Shown here piece after piece: positions 1 to 10,871 of a DNA stretch of 64,000 bases. The translations under genes were made by a program, and so were the position numbers. The notes beneath the pieces are model-generated. The model ran no database searches, was not told where the DNA came from, and saw nothing but the letters and a program-made list of their open reading frames with translations. Every line of letters starts with the position of its first letter. Positions within the stretch are counted from its first letter, which is position 1. Origin of the DNA: Parvibaculum sp046297875 (GTDB lineage Bacteria > Pseudomonadota > Alphaproteobacteria > Parvibaculales > Parvibaculaceae). The stretch is from the NCBI RefSeq assembly GCF_046297875.1, contig NZ_JBKBHD010000001.1:992001-1056000 (forward strand), written 5' to 3'.

Positions 1-1663
1 CCGAGCGGGCGCGGAACTGCCAGCCATCGCCATTCGGCAACAGCACCAGCACATTGGTGCGGTCATGGGCAAGCGACACGCGCGCATCCGGGTGGATATG
101 GAAGCGGATGGTGAAGTCCGGGTCTTCTTCCGGCTTTGCCCAATAGCGGCGCTGCCAGAAACGGGCGGGGCGCTGGCTCACCGTTTCGAGCCTGTCCTCG
201 CCGCGCAGATCCTCGCCCGTTGCGGAGAGGAAAAGGCGGCGGCAATGGCGCAGGCCGAACAGGCCCACATAACCGTCATGGGCGGCCTCGAGCCAGATGC
301 CCGCCTCGTTCTCGTTGCGGCGGCTTTCGACCTCGACAGGGCCTTCCATGATGCGCGCGCCGAGCAATGTGCGCGAGATTTTTCCCTTCAGCATCCGCGC
401 CGAGGATGTGTCGGCAAGGACGAGCGTCGAATGGGCGGCAGTGGCGCGGCTCGCGGCCTCCCAGTCGGGGCCGAGCACTTTCGTCGCGCCGCAATTCACG
501 ATCATGCGGGCGCGGCCCGTGCTCATCTCGAAGGCGAGGCAGCCGGCATGGGCTTCATGGCTGAACGGGCCCGGCGGCGGTGCGCCCGTATCCATGACGA
601 GGCTTGCGGGCCCCGCGGCCAGGCGCTGATAGCCCGAATGCGGCGCAAGACCGAAAGGCTTTCCCTTCGTGTCGTCGCGCTCCAGCACGGCGTCGATCGC
701 GCCTTCCGGTCCTTCGGTCGAACCGTTGAAAAGCGCCAGCCGCCCGTCGCCGTGGCGGAAGAAGCGCAGCATCGGCGTCATGCGGTCGATTGCATCGCGC
801 ACCGGCTTCGGCACTTCGATGCGCCGCGCGGTGAGTGCATCGCGCAGCGACAGAAGATCGAGCAGGATCGAAAGCTGCGCCGAAGGATTGCGGCTCACAT
901 GGCCACCATCGGCGAGGATCTGCCGGTCGAGTTCGCGGCAGAGAAGCGCCACGCCTTTCTTCAGCCGCTTGTGACCTTCGGACAGGCAGAGACCGGAAAA
1001 GGCAAGGCCCAGCGCGGCGGTGATGCGCGGCTCGCCCGCCGGTGCGATGGCGGCGACGCGGGCAAGGTGACGCGCCTGCCGCGCCATGTTGCGCAGCAGC
1101 GTCGAGCGGTAGACGAGGTCGGTGCCGTCGATGATGAGTGCGCCGTTTGCGACCCATGACATGAGCCGGCGTCCGATCACCTGCGGCCGCCAGGCGATGT
1201 CGTGCCAGCGGCCTTCGGCCGCGATCCAGCTTGCGACAAGTTCCTGCGCATGGCGGCGCGCGGTATCGCCATTATTCGCGTCATGCGCCGTGGTGAAGTG
1301 GCGCAGCCAGGAAAAGCCGTGCAATTCCTCCGACCAGCGCTCGCTTGGCGGATCGGCGGCGAAAGGCGAGGAGCCGCCCGGCGCGCGGACCTGACCGCCC
1401 GGCAGAAACCAGCGGCCCTGAAAGAGAGCGTCTGCCGCGCTGGCGCGTCCGGGGCGCAGTTCCGGCGGATAGAGCACCATATGGTCGGGCATCGGCCCAC
1501 GCAGCGTCTGGCCATAGACCCAGGTGTTGAAGATGCCGGCAAGGGCGGCGTCGCGCGTGCGGGTGAGGGCAGCGCCTGCGAGGTCGATCAGCCGGTTGCC
1601 GGACGCGGTGCGCCGTGGAGCGGCCGCTCCCTTCTGTTCCGATCTCGCCAGCGCCTCGGCCAT
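1..1663 (-). CDS. Heparinase II/III family protein (3' end outside window)
   Basis: This leftward frame stays open from ATG at 1663 to the window edge, 554 codons without a stop, so the C-terminus is missing. The translation begins MAEALARSEQKGAAAP. An aromatic-rich alpha-helical first half (FNTWVYGQTLRGP, LHGFSWLRHF, WIAAEGRWHDIAWRPQ) is followed by a beta-rich second half that includes FSHEAHAGCLAFEMSTG. That order, toroid then beta-sandwich, is typical of heparinase II/III-like polysaccharide lyases. The gene starts 28 bp after the rpe stop, the usual alphaproteobacterial neighbour, where purH often follows. The likely role is in glycan metabolism; the substrate cannot be read from sequence. 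Family call fairly secure, activity unproven. Confidence 0.8.
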   Translation of the reverse strand, partial: MAEALARSEQKGAAAPRRTASGNRLIDLAGAALTRTRDAALAGIFNTWVYGQTLRGPMPDHMVLYPPELRPGRASAADALFQGRWFLPGGQVRAPGGSSPFAADPPSERWSEELHGFSWLRHFTTAHDANNGDTARRHAQELVASWIAAEGRWHDIAWRPQVIGRRLMSWVANGALIIDGTDLVYRSTLLRNMARQARHLARVAAIAPAGEPRITAALGLAFSGLCLSEGHKRLKKGVALLCRELDRQILADGGHVSRNPSAQLSILLDLLSLRDALTARRIEVPKPVRDAIDRMTPMLRFFRHGDGRLALFNGSTEGPEGAIDAVLERDDTKGKPFGLAPHSGYQRLAAGPASLVMDTGAPPPGPFSHEAHAGCLAFEMSTGRARMIVNCGATKVLGPDWEAASRATAAHSTLVLADTSSARMLKGKISRTLLGARIMEGPVEVESRRNENEAGIWLEAAHDGYVGLFGLRHCRRLFLSATGEDLRGEDRLETVSQRPARFWQRRYWAKPEEDPDFTIRFHIHPDARVSLAHDRTNVLVLLPNGDGWQFRARS

Positions 1664-1691
1664 TCGAGAGGCCCTTTCTTCGCGCCCTGAT

Positions 1692-2363
1692 TCAGGCGCC
1701 GCCGCGCAATGCCGCGATGTTCTTCGCATAGGCGGCGGGACCGCCCTTGAAAGTTGCCGTGCCGGCGACGAGCACATTGGCGCCGGCCGCGATGGCGCGG
1801 GGCGCCGTTTCGAAATTAATGCCGCCATCGACTTCGAGTTCGACCGCAAGCCCTTCCGCATCTATCCGCTTACGGATGGTTTCGATGCGGGCGAGCTGGC
1901 TTTCGATGAAGCTCTGGCCGCCGAAGCCGGGGTTCACCGACATGACGAGCACAAGGTCGATATCGCGGAGAAGCGGCCAGAGAAATTCGAGCGGCGTGCC
2001 GGGATTGAGCGAGAGGCCGGCCTTGCAGCCCGCCGCCTTGATCGCCTGGATGGTGCGGTGGGGATGGGGGCCCGCCTCCGGGTGGAAGGTGATGATATCG
2101 GCGCCCGCCTTCGCAAAGCCCTCGATATAGAGGTCAACCGGCGAGATCATCAGATGGACGTCGAAGACCTGGTCCGAATAAGGCTTGATCGCCTTCAGTA
2201 CGTCCGGGCCGATGGTGATGTTCGGCACGAAATGCCCGTCCATCACATCGACATGGATATAGTCGGCGCCCGCTTCCGTGATCGCGCGCACTTCCTCGCC
2301 CAGCCGGGCAAAGTCGGAGGCGAGAATGGAGGGGGCAATCTTGACGCTCGGTTTGCCGCTCAT
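1692..2363 (-). CDS. rpe: Ribulose-phosphate 3-epimerase
   Basis: Cytosolic TIM-barrel enzyme that interconverts D-ribulose 5-phosphate and D-xylulose 5-phosphate in the pentose phosphate and Calvin pathways. At 223 residues it has the normal family length. The diagnostic segments are present in order: KIAPSILASDFARLGEE near the N-terminus, HVDVMDGHFVPNITIGP (metal and catalytic Asp), the MSVNPGFGGQSF phosphate loop, and EVDGGINFETAP near the C-terminus. Start ATG at 2363 gives MSGKPSVKIAPS. It lies just upstream of the heparinase-like gene in the same direction, probably in one transcript. Confidence 0.97.
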   Translation of the reverse strand: MSGKPSVKIAPSILASDFARLGEEVRAITEAGADYIHVDVMDGHFVPNITIGPDVLKAIKPYSDQVFDVHLMISPVDLYIEGFAKAGADIITFHPEAGPHPHRTIQAIKAAGCKAGLSLNPGTPLEFLWPLLRDIDLVLVMSVNPGFGGQSFIESQLARIETIRKRIDAEGLAVELEVDGGINFETAPRAIAAGANVLVAGTATFKGGPAAYAKNIAALRGGA

Positions 2364-2448
2364 CGTTCAAAGCTCTTGTGGTAGTGACCGCCCGAGCATA
2401 CTGCATTTTGCGGCGCGGGCCTGCTCATTCAGTGATTAACAGCAAGCC

Positions 2449-3486
2449 TCACGAGGCGCAAGAATCCGCGTTTGCGGAAAGCGCGGCGTCGAACTCGGCG
2501 GCCAGCCGCTCGAGCGGAATGCGCCCATGTTCCGGCCCGCCATAATCCTGCGCCCAGACGGTCTGGAGGAAGGGAGTCCGCGGTGCATATTTCGCGGGCG
2601 AGTGGCGGCCATAGAGCAGGATCAGCGGAATACTGGAGATCGCCAGCATATGACCGAGGCCGGAATCATTTGCGACCGCGACATCGAGGCGGCGGCCGAG
2701 CGCGGCGACGAGAATGGGTCCCCGGGGGCCGCCCGACGGCGCCTCGTCTTCGGGAAAGAGGGCGGCGGGCAGGGCGGCGCGAATTTCCGCCGCCATGTCG
2801 CGCTCGCTCGGGCCGATGAAGAAGACCGGGCGGCGCCCCTTCGCTTCGGCGTGGCGGGCGAGCGCGATGAAGCGCTCAAGCGGCCAACGCTTGGTCAGGT
2901 CGCCCGAGCCCGGCGCAAAGCCCGCATAGTGCGCGCCCGCAGGCAGGAGCTTCTGTGCGAGCGCCGAATAGTCTTCCGGGATCGCGACGGCGCCTTCCGC
3001 GCCTTTCGTCCGGCCAAGCGAGGCGAGGTCGAGAAGGCGCATCAATCCGTCCGCGAAATGGGCAGGCTTCTTCCTCGTCCACCGCGGATCGATCGCCGGC
3101 GGCTTCACGCTGGAAAGGAGGTAGTCGGCGGCGGGTGCGATGAAGATGCGGGGCCGCAAGGCGCGTTTCACGGCGAGCGCGCGCCAGATGTTTGTCTGTG
3201 TGTCGATCAATATGTCGATATCGCCGGTGCCGATCCGGAGCGGCTTCAGTATTTCGCGCGGCGACATTGCAAGCCCGGTTTCCTCGATCACGCGGTTGAG
3301 ACAGGGCGCGACCAGCTCCTTCAGGACACCGGCATAGACCGTCTTGCCCGTCGTGATCCAGATGATTTCCGCCTGCGGGAAGGTCTCTCTCAGGGAACGG
3401 ACGAACTGCAGCTTGAAGAAGCCGTCGCCGAGAAGCTCGGCGCCGGAATAGACGGCGATGCGCCTCGCTTCGCCGGCCTGTTTCAT
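2449..3486 (-). CDS. Glycosyltransferase family 9 (heptosyltransferase-like)
   Basis: 345-residue GT9-type enzyme expected to move a heptose or other sugar from a nucleotide-sugar to a lipopolysaccharide or other envelope glycan acceptor at the inner face of the membrane. The N-terminal Rossmann half holds YSGAELLGDGFFKLQFVRSLRETFP. The C-terminal half has the GT9 donor-site signature APGSGDLTKRWPLERFIALA and later VANDSGLGHMLA. Its start ATG overlaps the stop of the upstream methyltransferase by four bases (ATGA), so the two are translationally coupled. The exact sugar and acceptor cannot be told from sequence. Confidence 0.85.
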   Translation of the reverse strand: MKQAGEARRIAVYSGAELLGDGFFKLQFVRSLRETFPQAEIIWITTGKTVYAGVLKELVAPCLNRVIEETGLAMSPREILKPLRIGTGDIDILIDTQTNIWRALAVKRALRPRIFIAPAADYLLSSVKPPAIDPRWTRKKPAHFADGLMRLLDLASLGRTKGAEGAVAIPEDYSALAQKLLPAGAHYAGFAPGSGDLTKRWPLERFIALARHAEAKGRRPVFFIGPSERDMAAEIRAALPAALFPEDEAPSGGPRGPILVAALGRRLDVAVANDSGLGHMLAISSIPLILLYGRHSPAKYAPRTPFLQTVWAQDYGGPEHGRIPLERLAAEFDAALSANADSCAS

Positions 3487-4280
3487 GCGGGCTTTCGATA
3501 GGCGACGAGCGTCGTGCCTTTCAGATGCGCCAGCGGCAATTCGCGGCCAAGCTCGTTCAGCGCCTTGTAGACCCCGGGGCAGCGCGGCGAATAGTCATGC
3601 CACAAGACGAAGCCGCCAGGCGCCACCATGCGCAGCGCCTTTGCGCTGTCGCTCTTCACATAGGAATAGGAATGTGCGCCATCGACGAAGATGAGGTCGA
3701 CCTTGCCTTCATAGGGCGCTTCGTCGAACTTCGCGCTGTCGCCGAAATGCTGCGCAACCTTGTGCGCGACCGGCGTGTCCTCATAATAGAACTTGTCGTA
3801 GCGCGACTCGCCAAGCGCGATCTGCTTCCATTTCTCCGCATCGGGATCATCGGCGTTGAACTCGGCGTCTCCCGTGCCGTCGTCGAAATAGGTCAGCGTG
3901 TCGATTTTCGCATCGCCGGGTGCATTGCGGGCAAGCACATAGGTGGTGCGCCCGGTCGCCGTGCCGAATTCGAAGATGCGTCTCGCCTTCTTTGCCAGCG
4001 CGCCGAGCACCCATGTCTCGGTGTCGTTGATGCTTGCCAGCGCACCGGACTGGCCGATAAAGGCAATCTCGGAATCGCGGTTCGGCCCGAGGCCCGTCGA
4101 CTTGAAAATATCGTTCCAGCGGTCGATGGCGACATGGGGCACGGGCGGCTTGCCGAAATTCGGCCTGAGCTTCATGCGCACACGCTGGCGGAGCGCAAAG
4201 CTGAGCGTGGCCGCAAAGGCGGCCGCAAACAGGATGGTCAGGGCCACAAGCAGCCAGAAGAGAAATGGTGAGACCGACAT
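3483..4280 (-). CDS. Membrane-anchored class I SAM-dependent methyltransferase
   Basis: 265 residues. Residues about 5-30 (FLFWLLVALTILFAAAFAAT) form one membrane helix followed by basic residues, so the catalytic domain probably sits on the cytoplasmic face. The domain has a glycine-rich motif I region, ARRIFEFGTATGRTTYVLA, the acidic motif VDLIFVDGAHSYSYVKSD, and the post-motif MVAPGGFVLWHDYSPRC. These resemble the Methyltransf_24/cephalosporin-hydroxylase-like group. It overlaps the downstream GT9 gene by four bases, so a role in modifying an envelope glycan is a reasonable inference. Substrate unknown. Confidence 0.75.
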   Translation of the reverse strand: MSVSPFLFWLLVALTILFAAAFAATLSFALRQRVRMKLRPNFGKPPVPHVAIDRWNDIFKSTGLGPNRDSEIAFIGQSGALASINDTETWVLGALAKKARRIFEFGTATGRTTYVLARNAPGDAKIDTLTYFDDGTGDAEFNADDPDAEKWKQIALGESRYDKFYYEDTPVAHKVAQHFGDSAKFDEAPYEGKVDLIFVDGAHSYSYVKSDSAKALRMVAPGGFVLWHDYSPRCPGVYKALNELGRELPLAHLKGTTLVAYRKPA

Positions 4281-4350
4281 TCATGCCCTCAAGCGTGGTG
4301 CCGGGCGGCGCTCACCGCCCGGTCATTGCGCAAAATACCGGCGCGGCGGC

Positions 4351-4378
4351 AAAAGAGAAAGCCCCCGAATGACCGGGG
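4351..4378 (-). terminator. Rho-independent terminator after the zinc-ribbon methyltransferase gene
   Basis: Read on the minus strand, CCCCG and CGGGG arms (4374-4378 and 4363-4367) enclose a short loop and are followed by GCTTTCTCTTTT. It lies directly after the stop codon at 4380 and probably separates that gene from the methyltransferase/GT9 pair. Confidence 0.6.
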
Positions 4379-4379
4379 T

Positions 4380-5138
4380 TCAGAGCTTGCGGGCCAGCAC
4401 CTTGAGGCGCGACTTGGTGCTCCAGATGAAGCGGATCACCTCGAAACCGTGGCCGGTGAGGAAGCGGCGCATCGCATCCTTCGTGAAATAGTGAAGATGC
4501 TGCGGCGGGAAGACTTCATGCCATTTGGTGAAATCGCGCGGTACGCGCCAGTGCCCTGCATCGGGCGTCGTCAGATAGAGCAGCGCGCCGGGCTTCAGCC
4601 GCATTTTCATAGCCTCGAGATAGGCATGCGGGTCCGGCAGATGTTCGACCACCTCGATCATGAAGGCGAAGTCGAAATCCTTCCAGCTCTCCGGCAGGCT
4701 TTCCGGGGCGCCGGCGTGATAGTGACCGCGCGGATAATCATGGCGCGCGATGCCGACGCTCTCCTCGTCGATATCGACGCCATAGGCATCGAGGCCGAGC
4801 CGCGTTGCCGCTTCCACCGCCGTGCCGATATTACAGCCGAAATCGATGAAGCGGGTGCCGGGCGCGAGGTGGCGGTACCGCCTGATCTGCTTCATGGCGC
4901 GCAGCACCTTGCGCTCGGCTTTCGCTGCGTAAAGCTTGTTCGAGGAATATTTCTCGTAGATCGCCGCTATCTCGGAAAGCGGCGGCGTCGGATGAACGAA
5001 GTGAAGGCCGCACGTCATGCAGCGGAAAATGCGGTAGCCGGAGGAAATGCCCGCCGGGCGGAAGGTGCCGCCGCCGCAGATGATGCAGGCGGTGGGCTCC
5101 ACGGCCGCTTCGTTCGATCTTGTTTCTGTCTGCGTCAC
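4380..5138 (-). CDS. Class I SAM-dependent methyltransferase with N-terminal zinc ribbon
   Basis: 252 residues. An N-terminal four-cysteine knuckle (ACIICGGGTF then RCMTCGLHFVHP) precedes a Methyltransf_11/23-type Rossmann domain with motif I TRFIDFGCNIGTAVEAA, motif II acid in AYGVDIDEESVG, and FDFAFMIEVVEHLPDPHAYL. This zinc-ribbon plus methyltransferase layout is common in polysaccharide and O-antigen sugar methyltransferases, and neighbouring GT9 and methyltransferase genes fit an envelope role. Substrate unknown. It has its own terminator downstream and ends before the membrane-anchored methyltransferase gene, so it is not translationally coupled to it. Confidence 0.8.
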   Translation of the reverse strand: MTQTETRSNEAAVEPTACIICGGGTFRPAGISSGYRIFRCMTCGLHFVHPTPPLSEIAAIYEKYSSNKLYAAKAERKVLRAMKQIRRYRHLAPGTRFIDFGCNIGTAVEAATRLGLDAYGVDIDEESVGIARHDYPRGHYHAGAPESLPESWKDFDFAFMIEVVEHLPDPHAYLEAMKMRLKPGALLYLTTPDAGHWRVPRDFTKWHEVFPPQHLHYFTKDAMRRFLTGHGFEVIRFIWSTKSRLKVLARKL

Positions 5139-5209
5139 TTGATGCCGTCCGAAAAGCTCGCGCCAGACTGACGCCGGGCCTGCCGGGCGTCAACAGATGA
5201 ATGGGAGGG

Positions 5210-6547
5210 TTAACGGCGCGTCAGCCGCGCGGCAAAGAATCCGTCCATGCCGCCTTCGATGCCCATATGGCAGGGCAGGCTGCGCAGGTCACCTTCACCT
5301 GTGACGATCTCGCCTATGCCGCCGACGTCATCGGGCGCAATGGGCTTGCGCGCAAAATCCGGGTGGCGGGCGAGAAAAGCCTCGATCTGGCGTTCGCCTT
5401 CCTGCGGCTCAAGCGAGCAGGTGCAATAGACGAGCGTGCCGCCGGGCGCGAGCAGCTTGGCCGCATTGTCGAGGAGGCGTGCCTGAAGCACGACAAGCTT
5501 GTCGCGGTCGGCGGGGGACTTCAGATGCAGCACGTCCGGGTGGCGGCGGATGGTGCCGGTCGCGCTGCAGGGCGCATCGAGAAGAATGAAGTCCCATTGG
5601 TGGCCGGGCGACCAGCTTGCGGCGTCCGCCACGACGGTCTTTGCCGAAAGGCCGAGGCGGGCAAGATTTTCCCTGAGGCGTTCGAGGCGCGGCTTCGAGC
5701 GGTCGAGCGCGGTCACGTCTGCGCCTGCCGCCGCGAGCGCCGCCGTCTTGCCGCCCGGCGCAGCGCAGAGATCGAGCACTTCGCGGGACGCCACGTCGCC
5801 GAGCAATTTCGCAGGCAGCGCGGCGGCGGCATCCTGCACCCACCACGCGCCTTCATCGAAGCCGGGCAGCTCTTCCACGCGGCCTGCTTCCTCGAGCCGC
5901 AGTGTGCCTGTCGGCAGCATGGCCGCGCCAAGCGTTTCGGCCCATTCACCGCTCGCGTTCTCATCCTTCAGCGAAAGATCGAGCGGGGGGTTTTCATAAT
6001 GCGCACGGATGATGCGGCGCGTCGTCTCTTTGCCGTAAGCGGCGACCCAGCTCTCCCAGAGCCAGTCCGGCGTGTCGAGACGTTCGGTGTCGAGCGCGGC
6101 GAGCATGGCATCGCCCTCGCGCGTCAGGCGGCGAAGCACGGCATTGACGAGCGCCTTGTAATGTTTCGCTGTCGCGTCCTTGTCTGCCGTCTCGACATTC
6201 ATGGCGACGGCGGCATGGGCCGGCACGCGCAGGAACAGAAGTTCGGCGGCGCCTGCGCGCAGAATGTCCAGCGTCGGCCCGGCGCGCTTCGGCAGTTCCT
6301 TATCGAGCAGAGCGGCGATCAGGTGATCGATGGTGCCGAGGCGGCGCATGACGGTTGCGGCGATGGCGCGGGCAAAGGCGCGGTCGCGGGGTGCGACACG
6401 GGCAAGGGCGCCGCCTGCCGCTTCGGCGGCAAAGGCCTCGTCGAGCGGGCGGCGGCTTGTGAGCACTTCGCCAATGAGAGCGGCAGCGCCCTGGCGCGCG
6501 CCAAGGCCCGGCATGCCGCCGGGTGCAAAGGAAGACCGGTTGTTCAT
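5210..6547 (-). CDS. rsmB: 16S rRNA (cytosine(967)-C(5))-methyltransferase RsmB
   Basis: 445 residues, normal for RsmB. An N-terminal NusB-like RNA-binding region (residues about 15-150, with APRDRAFARAIAATVMRRL) precedes the Rossmann methyltransferase domain. That domain contains VLDLCAAPGGKTAALAAAG (SAM site), LLDAPCSATGTIRRHPD (first cysteine) and GTLVYCTCSLEPQEGE (catalytic TCS). It methylates C967 of 16S rRNA using SAM. It is upstream of the methyltransferase and glycosyltransferase genes and downstream of htpX, the usual alphaproteobacterial order. Start ATG at 6547. Confidence 0.95.
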   Translation of the reverse strand: MNNRSSFAPGGMPGLGARQGAAALIGEVLTSRRPLDEAFAAEAAGGALARVAPRDRAFARAIAATVMRRLGTIDHLIAALLDKELPKRAGPTLDILRAGAAELLFLRVPAHAAVAMNVETADKDATAKHYKALVNAVLRRLTREGDAMLAALDTERLDTPDWLWESWVAAYGKETTRRIIRAHYENPPLDLSLKDENASGEWAETLGAAMLPTGTLRLEEAGRVEELPGFDEGAWWVQDAAAALPAKLLGDVASREVLDLCAAPGGKTAALAAAGADVTALDRSKPRLERLRENLARLGLSAKTVVADAASWSPGHQWDFILLDAPCSATGTIRRHPDVLHLKSPADRDKLVVLQARLLDNAAKLLAPGGTLVYCTCSLEPQEGERQIEAFLARHPDFARKPIAPDDVGGIGEIVTGEGDLRSLPCHMGIEGGMDGFFAARLTRR

Positions 6548-6633
6548 GGGGAGAGGGTTAGACCACAGGCCGGCGCCGCGCGCAAAGCGTCAGTTCCCCA
6601 GCCCAAGTGAGCCCCAGCGGGCCTCAGCAGACT

Positions 6634-7500
6634 TCAGTGCCAGGGACGGCGCTGCACGGCGCCCGTGGCTTCGGCGAATTTCCGCAGCTCGGCGATACGG
6701 TTCGCGGTCGCCGGGTGCGTCGAAAAGAGATTGTCGCGGCCGCTGCCGTTCAGCGGGTTGATGATGAACATGTGCGCGGTCGCGGGGTTTGCCTCCGCCG
6801 CCTCGTTTGGTGCGCCGCGCCGCGCGGCCTCGTCGATCCGCTCCAGCGCAGAGGCGAGCCACATCGGATTGCCGCAGATTTCGGCGCCGCCCCGGTCGGC
6901 GGAATATTCGCGTGTGCGGCTGATCGCCATCTGCACGAGGCCGGCGGCCATGGGCGCGAGAATGGCAAGCGCGATCGCGCCGACCATGCCGCCCGCATTG
7001 CGGTTGCCGCCGAAGAAGAGTGCGAAATTGGCGAGCATGGAAATCGCACCGGCGATGGTCGCCGTCACGGTCATGGTCAGCGTGTCGCGGTTCTTGATAT
7101 GGGCGAGTTCATGCGCCATCACGCCTGCAAGCTCTTCCGGCGAAAGCATGGAGATGAGGCCGGTCGTCGCGGCGACGGCGGCATTTTCCTCGTTGCGGCC
7201 GGTGGCAAAGGCATTGGGCTGCGGATTGTCGATGACGTAGATCGCGGGCACGGGCATGTTCGCGCGGGCAGCGAGCTGCTTGACGATGCCGACATAGTTC
7301 GGCGCCGTCGTCTCGTCGACGCGCTTCGCGCTGTACATGCGCAGCACGATCTTGTCGGAGTTCCAGTAGGCAAAGAAGTTCATGCCCGCGGCAACGACAA
7401 AGGCGATCATGGCGCCGCCTGCGCCGCCGATCAGGTAGCCGAGCCCCATGAAAAGCGCGGTCATGGCCGCGAGCAACATGAAGGTCTTGAGCGTGTTCAT
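6634..7500 (-). CDS. htpX: Zinc metalloprotease HtpX
   Basis: 288-residue inner-membrane M48 peptidase that degrades misfolded membrane proteins during envelope or heat stress. Residues about 4-42 form two adjacent membrane helices. The catalytic HELAH is at residues 130-134 (HELAHIKNRD), and the third zinc ligand lies in the EYSADRGGAEICG segment. Two further hydrophobic stretches follow the active site (TATIAGAISMLANFALFF and AIALAILAPMAAGLVQMA). Full family length. Transcribed away from the SDHAF4-like gene, across a gap of about 110 bp. Confidence 0.95.
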   Translation of the reverse strand: MNTLKTFMLLAAMTALFMGLGYLIGGAGGAMIAFVVAAGMNFFAYWNSDKIVLRMYSAKRVDETTAPNYVGIVKQLAARANMPVPAIYVIDNPQPNAFATGRNEENAAVAATTGLISMLSPEELAGVMAHELAHIKNRDTLTMTVTATIAGAISMLANFALFFGGNRNAGGMVGAIALAILAPMAAGLVQMAISRTREYSADRGGAEICGNPMWLASALERIDEAARRGAPNEAAEANPATAHMFIINPLNGSGRDNLFSTHPATANRIAELRKFAEATGAVQRRPWH

Positions 7501-7614
7501 CTTTCTGCCGGTCCTCCGGGACGTTTGCTTCCAACGGGCTTCCAGGCTGGAAGCCGCGCCTCACCCGCTTTATATGTACTCACAGAGGCCAAGGTTCAAG
7601 AAAGGCGCAAATCC

Positions 7615-7836
7615 GTGGCGGATGCAACAAAGACGGGAGAAAGCGGCGAAAGCGTGGCCGAAACGCCCCGCAAGGCTCTCACGCCTGCGGCAGAGCGCGC
7701 CCTTGCCGAAGCCGAAGAGCGCCGCCGCAAGGCCGATGCCGCGCCCCCGCGCGCGCGGGAGATCAATGGCCGTGGCGGCAAGGAGCCCACACGCTATGGC
7801 GACTGGGAAGCGAAGGGCATCATCAGCGATTTCTGA
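7615..7836 (+). CDS. DUF1674 / SDHAF4-like succinate dehydrogenase assembly factor
   Basis: 73 residues from GTG at 7615; no ATG precedes it in frame, and AAGAAAGG sits about 10 bases upstream as ribosome binding site. The C-terminal block GKEPTRYGDWEAKGIISDF matches the conserved end of the DUF1674/SDHAF4 family, whose mitochondrial members help assemble flavinylated SdhA. The N-terminal half is charged and probably disordered, as usual. Function in the bacterium is inferred from the family. It is divergent from htpX and followed at 54 bp by the extensin-like gene. Confidence 0.82.
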   Translation: MADATKTGESGESVAETPRKALTPAAERALAEAEERRRKADAAPPRAREINGRGGKEPTRYGDWEAKGIISDF

Positions 7837-7890
7837 TTTCCCTTCCGGGTTTTTTTGGCGGGCGCCGGGGGGCGCGACAAAGGACGATCG

Positions 7891-8625
7891 TTGAACGAGA
7901 GATTTTCGCCCCGTCTCCACCTCTGGCTTGCCATTGCCGGGATCGCCTTCCGCTTCGTGCTGCTCATCACCGGGCTTTCCGCCGCGCTCTGGTTTGCGCT
8001 CATCCATTTTCCCGATGCCTATAACCCTTTCACGCCGCCGGACATTCGCGAGGCGCCCACCGTTGTCACGCCGCTCAAGCTGCGCGGGCTTGCGGGTGAA
8101 TACGAGATCTGTACATCCGTGGTGAGGGCCTCGGGCGCGAAGGCCGAGCGGACGAGCATTTCCTCGGCAACGGAAGGCTGCGGCATGGAGCGGGGTCTAA
8201 GGCTTCAGCAGTCGCGGATTTCATATGGCGGCGGGATCGATCTCACATGCCCCGCCATGACGGCGCTTCTGATGTGGGAGCGGCATGTGGTGCAGCCCGC
8301 CGCGCAAGAGCATCTGGGCTCCGAAGTCACGCGCATCCGCCATATGGGCACCTATGCCTGCCGCAATGTGAACCATTCCGCGGCGGGTCGGCGGAGTGGC
8401 CATGCGGCGGCGAACGCCATCGACATTCAGGGCTTCGACCTTGCCGACGGGCGGCGCATCACGCTCCTCTCCCATTGGGGCAAGGAGACGGATGAGGGCC
8501 GCTTCCTCGCCGCCGTCCATGAAGGCGCCTGCAGCATTTTCCCGATGGTGCTCGGGCCGGACTACAACACGCTCCATGCCGACCATTTCCACTTCGAAAT
8601 ATCGCGCTGGGGCGTTTGCCGGTGA
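7891..8625 (+). CDS. Extensin-like family protein, membrane-anchored
   Basis: 244 residues from TTG at 7891, chosen because AAAGGA lies eight bases upstream; another TTG at 7855 would add 12 residues. One membrane span (about residues 11-34, LAIAGIAFRFVLLITGLSA) precedes a periplasmic domain with the extensin_C family features: EYEICTSV, GIDLTCPAMTALLMWERHVVQ, ARNAIDIQGFDL-like segment (AANAIDIQGFDLADG), and the terminal LHADHFHFEISRWGVCR. Paired cysteines suggest disulphides. The HADHFHFE segment and fold resemble VanY/MepA-type metallopeptidases, so cell-wall hydrolysis is possible but not shown. Confidence 0.8.
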   Translation: MNERFSPRLHLWLAIAGIAFRFVLLITGLSAALWFALIHFPDAYNPFTPPDIREAPTVVTPLKLRGLAGEYEICTSVVRASGAKAERTSISSATEGCGMERGLRLQQSRISYGGGIDLTCPAMTALLMWERHVVQPAAQEHLGSEVTRIRHMGTYACRNVNHSAAGRRSGHAAANAIDIQGFDLADGRRITLLSHWGKETDEGRFLAAVHEGACSIFPMVLGPDYNTLHADHFHFEISRWGVCR

Positions 8626-8629
8626 GCGG

Positions 8630-8701
8630 TCAGAACAGCAGGTAGATCAGGATGATGACCGGAATCGGGACGCCGATCGCCCAGAGCAGGATGCTGCGCA
8701 T
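8630..8701 (-). CDS. 23-residue single-span membrane micro-protein
   Basis: ATG at 8701 opens MRSILLWAIGVPIPVIILIY ending LLF and stop. A good ribosome binding site, GAGGAGA, lies seven bases upstream. Except for the first three residues, the peptide is a single hydrophobic helix with two prolines in the middle. I recall similar tiny ORFs (MRxILLWxIGxPIPxIIL) in other proteobacterial genomes, but their function is unknown to me. It ends convergently with the extensin-like gene, five bases away. Confidence 0.5.
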   Translation of the reverse strand: MRSILLWAIGVPIPVIILIYLLF

Positions 8702-8841
8702 GTTTCTCTCCTCGTTCTTTCGTATGAGTTACGAATAGAACGAGCGGAAGGGGAGAGCGTTCCGCGCGTGTGGGTGGAGTGAAGCAATGCGAATGGGCCG
8801 CCCCGATGAGCGGCCCTTTGCATCGCAGCGGCGGAGAAAAC

Positions 8842-10785
<1,944 letters not shown>

Positions 10786-10871
10786 GGAGGCCTCCCATCA
10801 AGACGCGTGTTTCTTGGTTTCGCGCATTATGTCGGGCCCGTGGACGGGGGACAAGGGTGCCCTCCCGCGCG

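Noticed and set aside
8795..8820. GGGCCGC...GCGGCCC hairpin as the acs terminator
   Set aside because: On the acs strand it is not followed by a T-run; possible but not supported.
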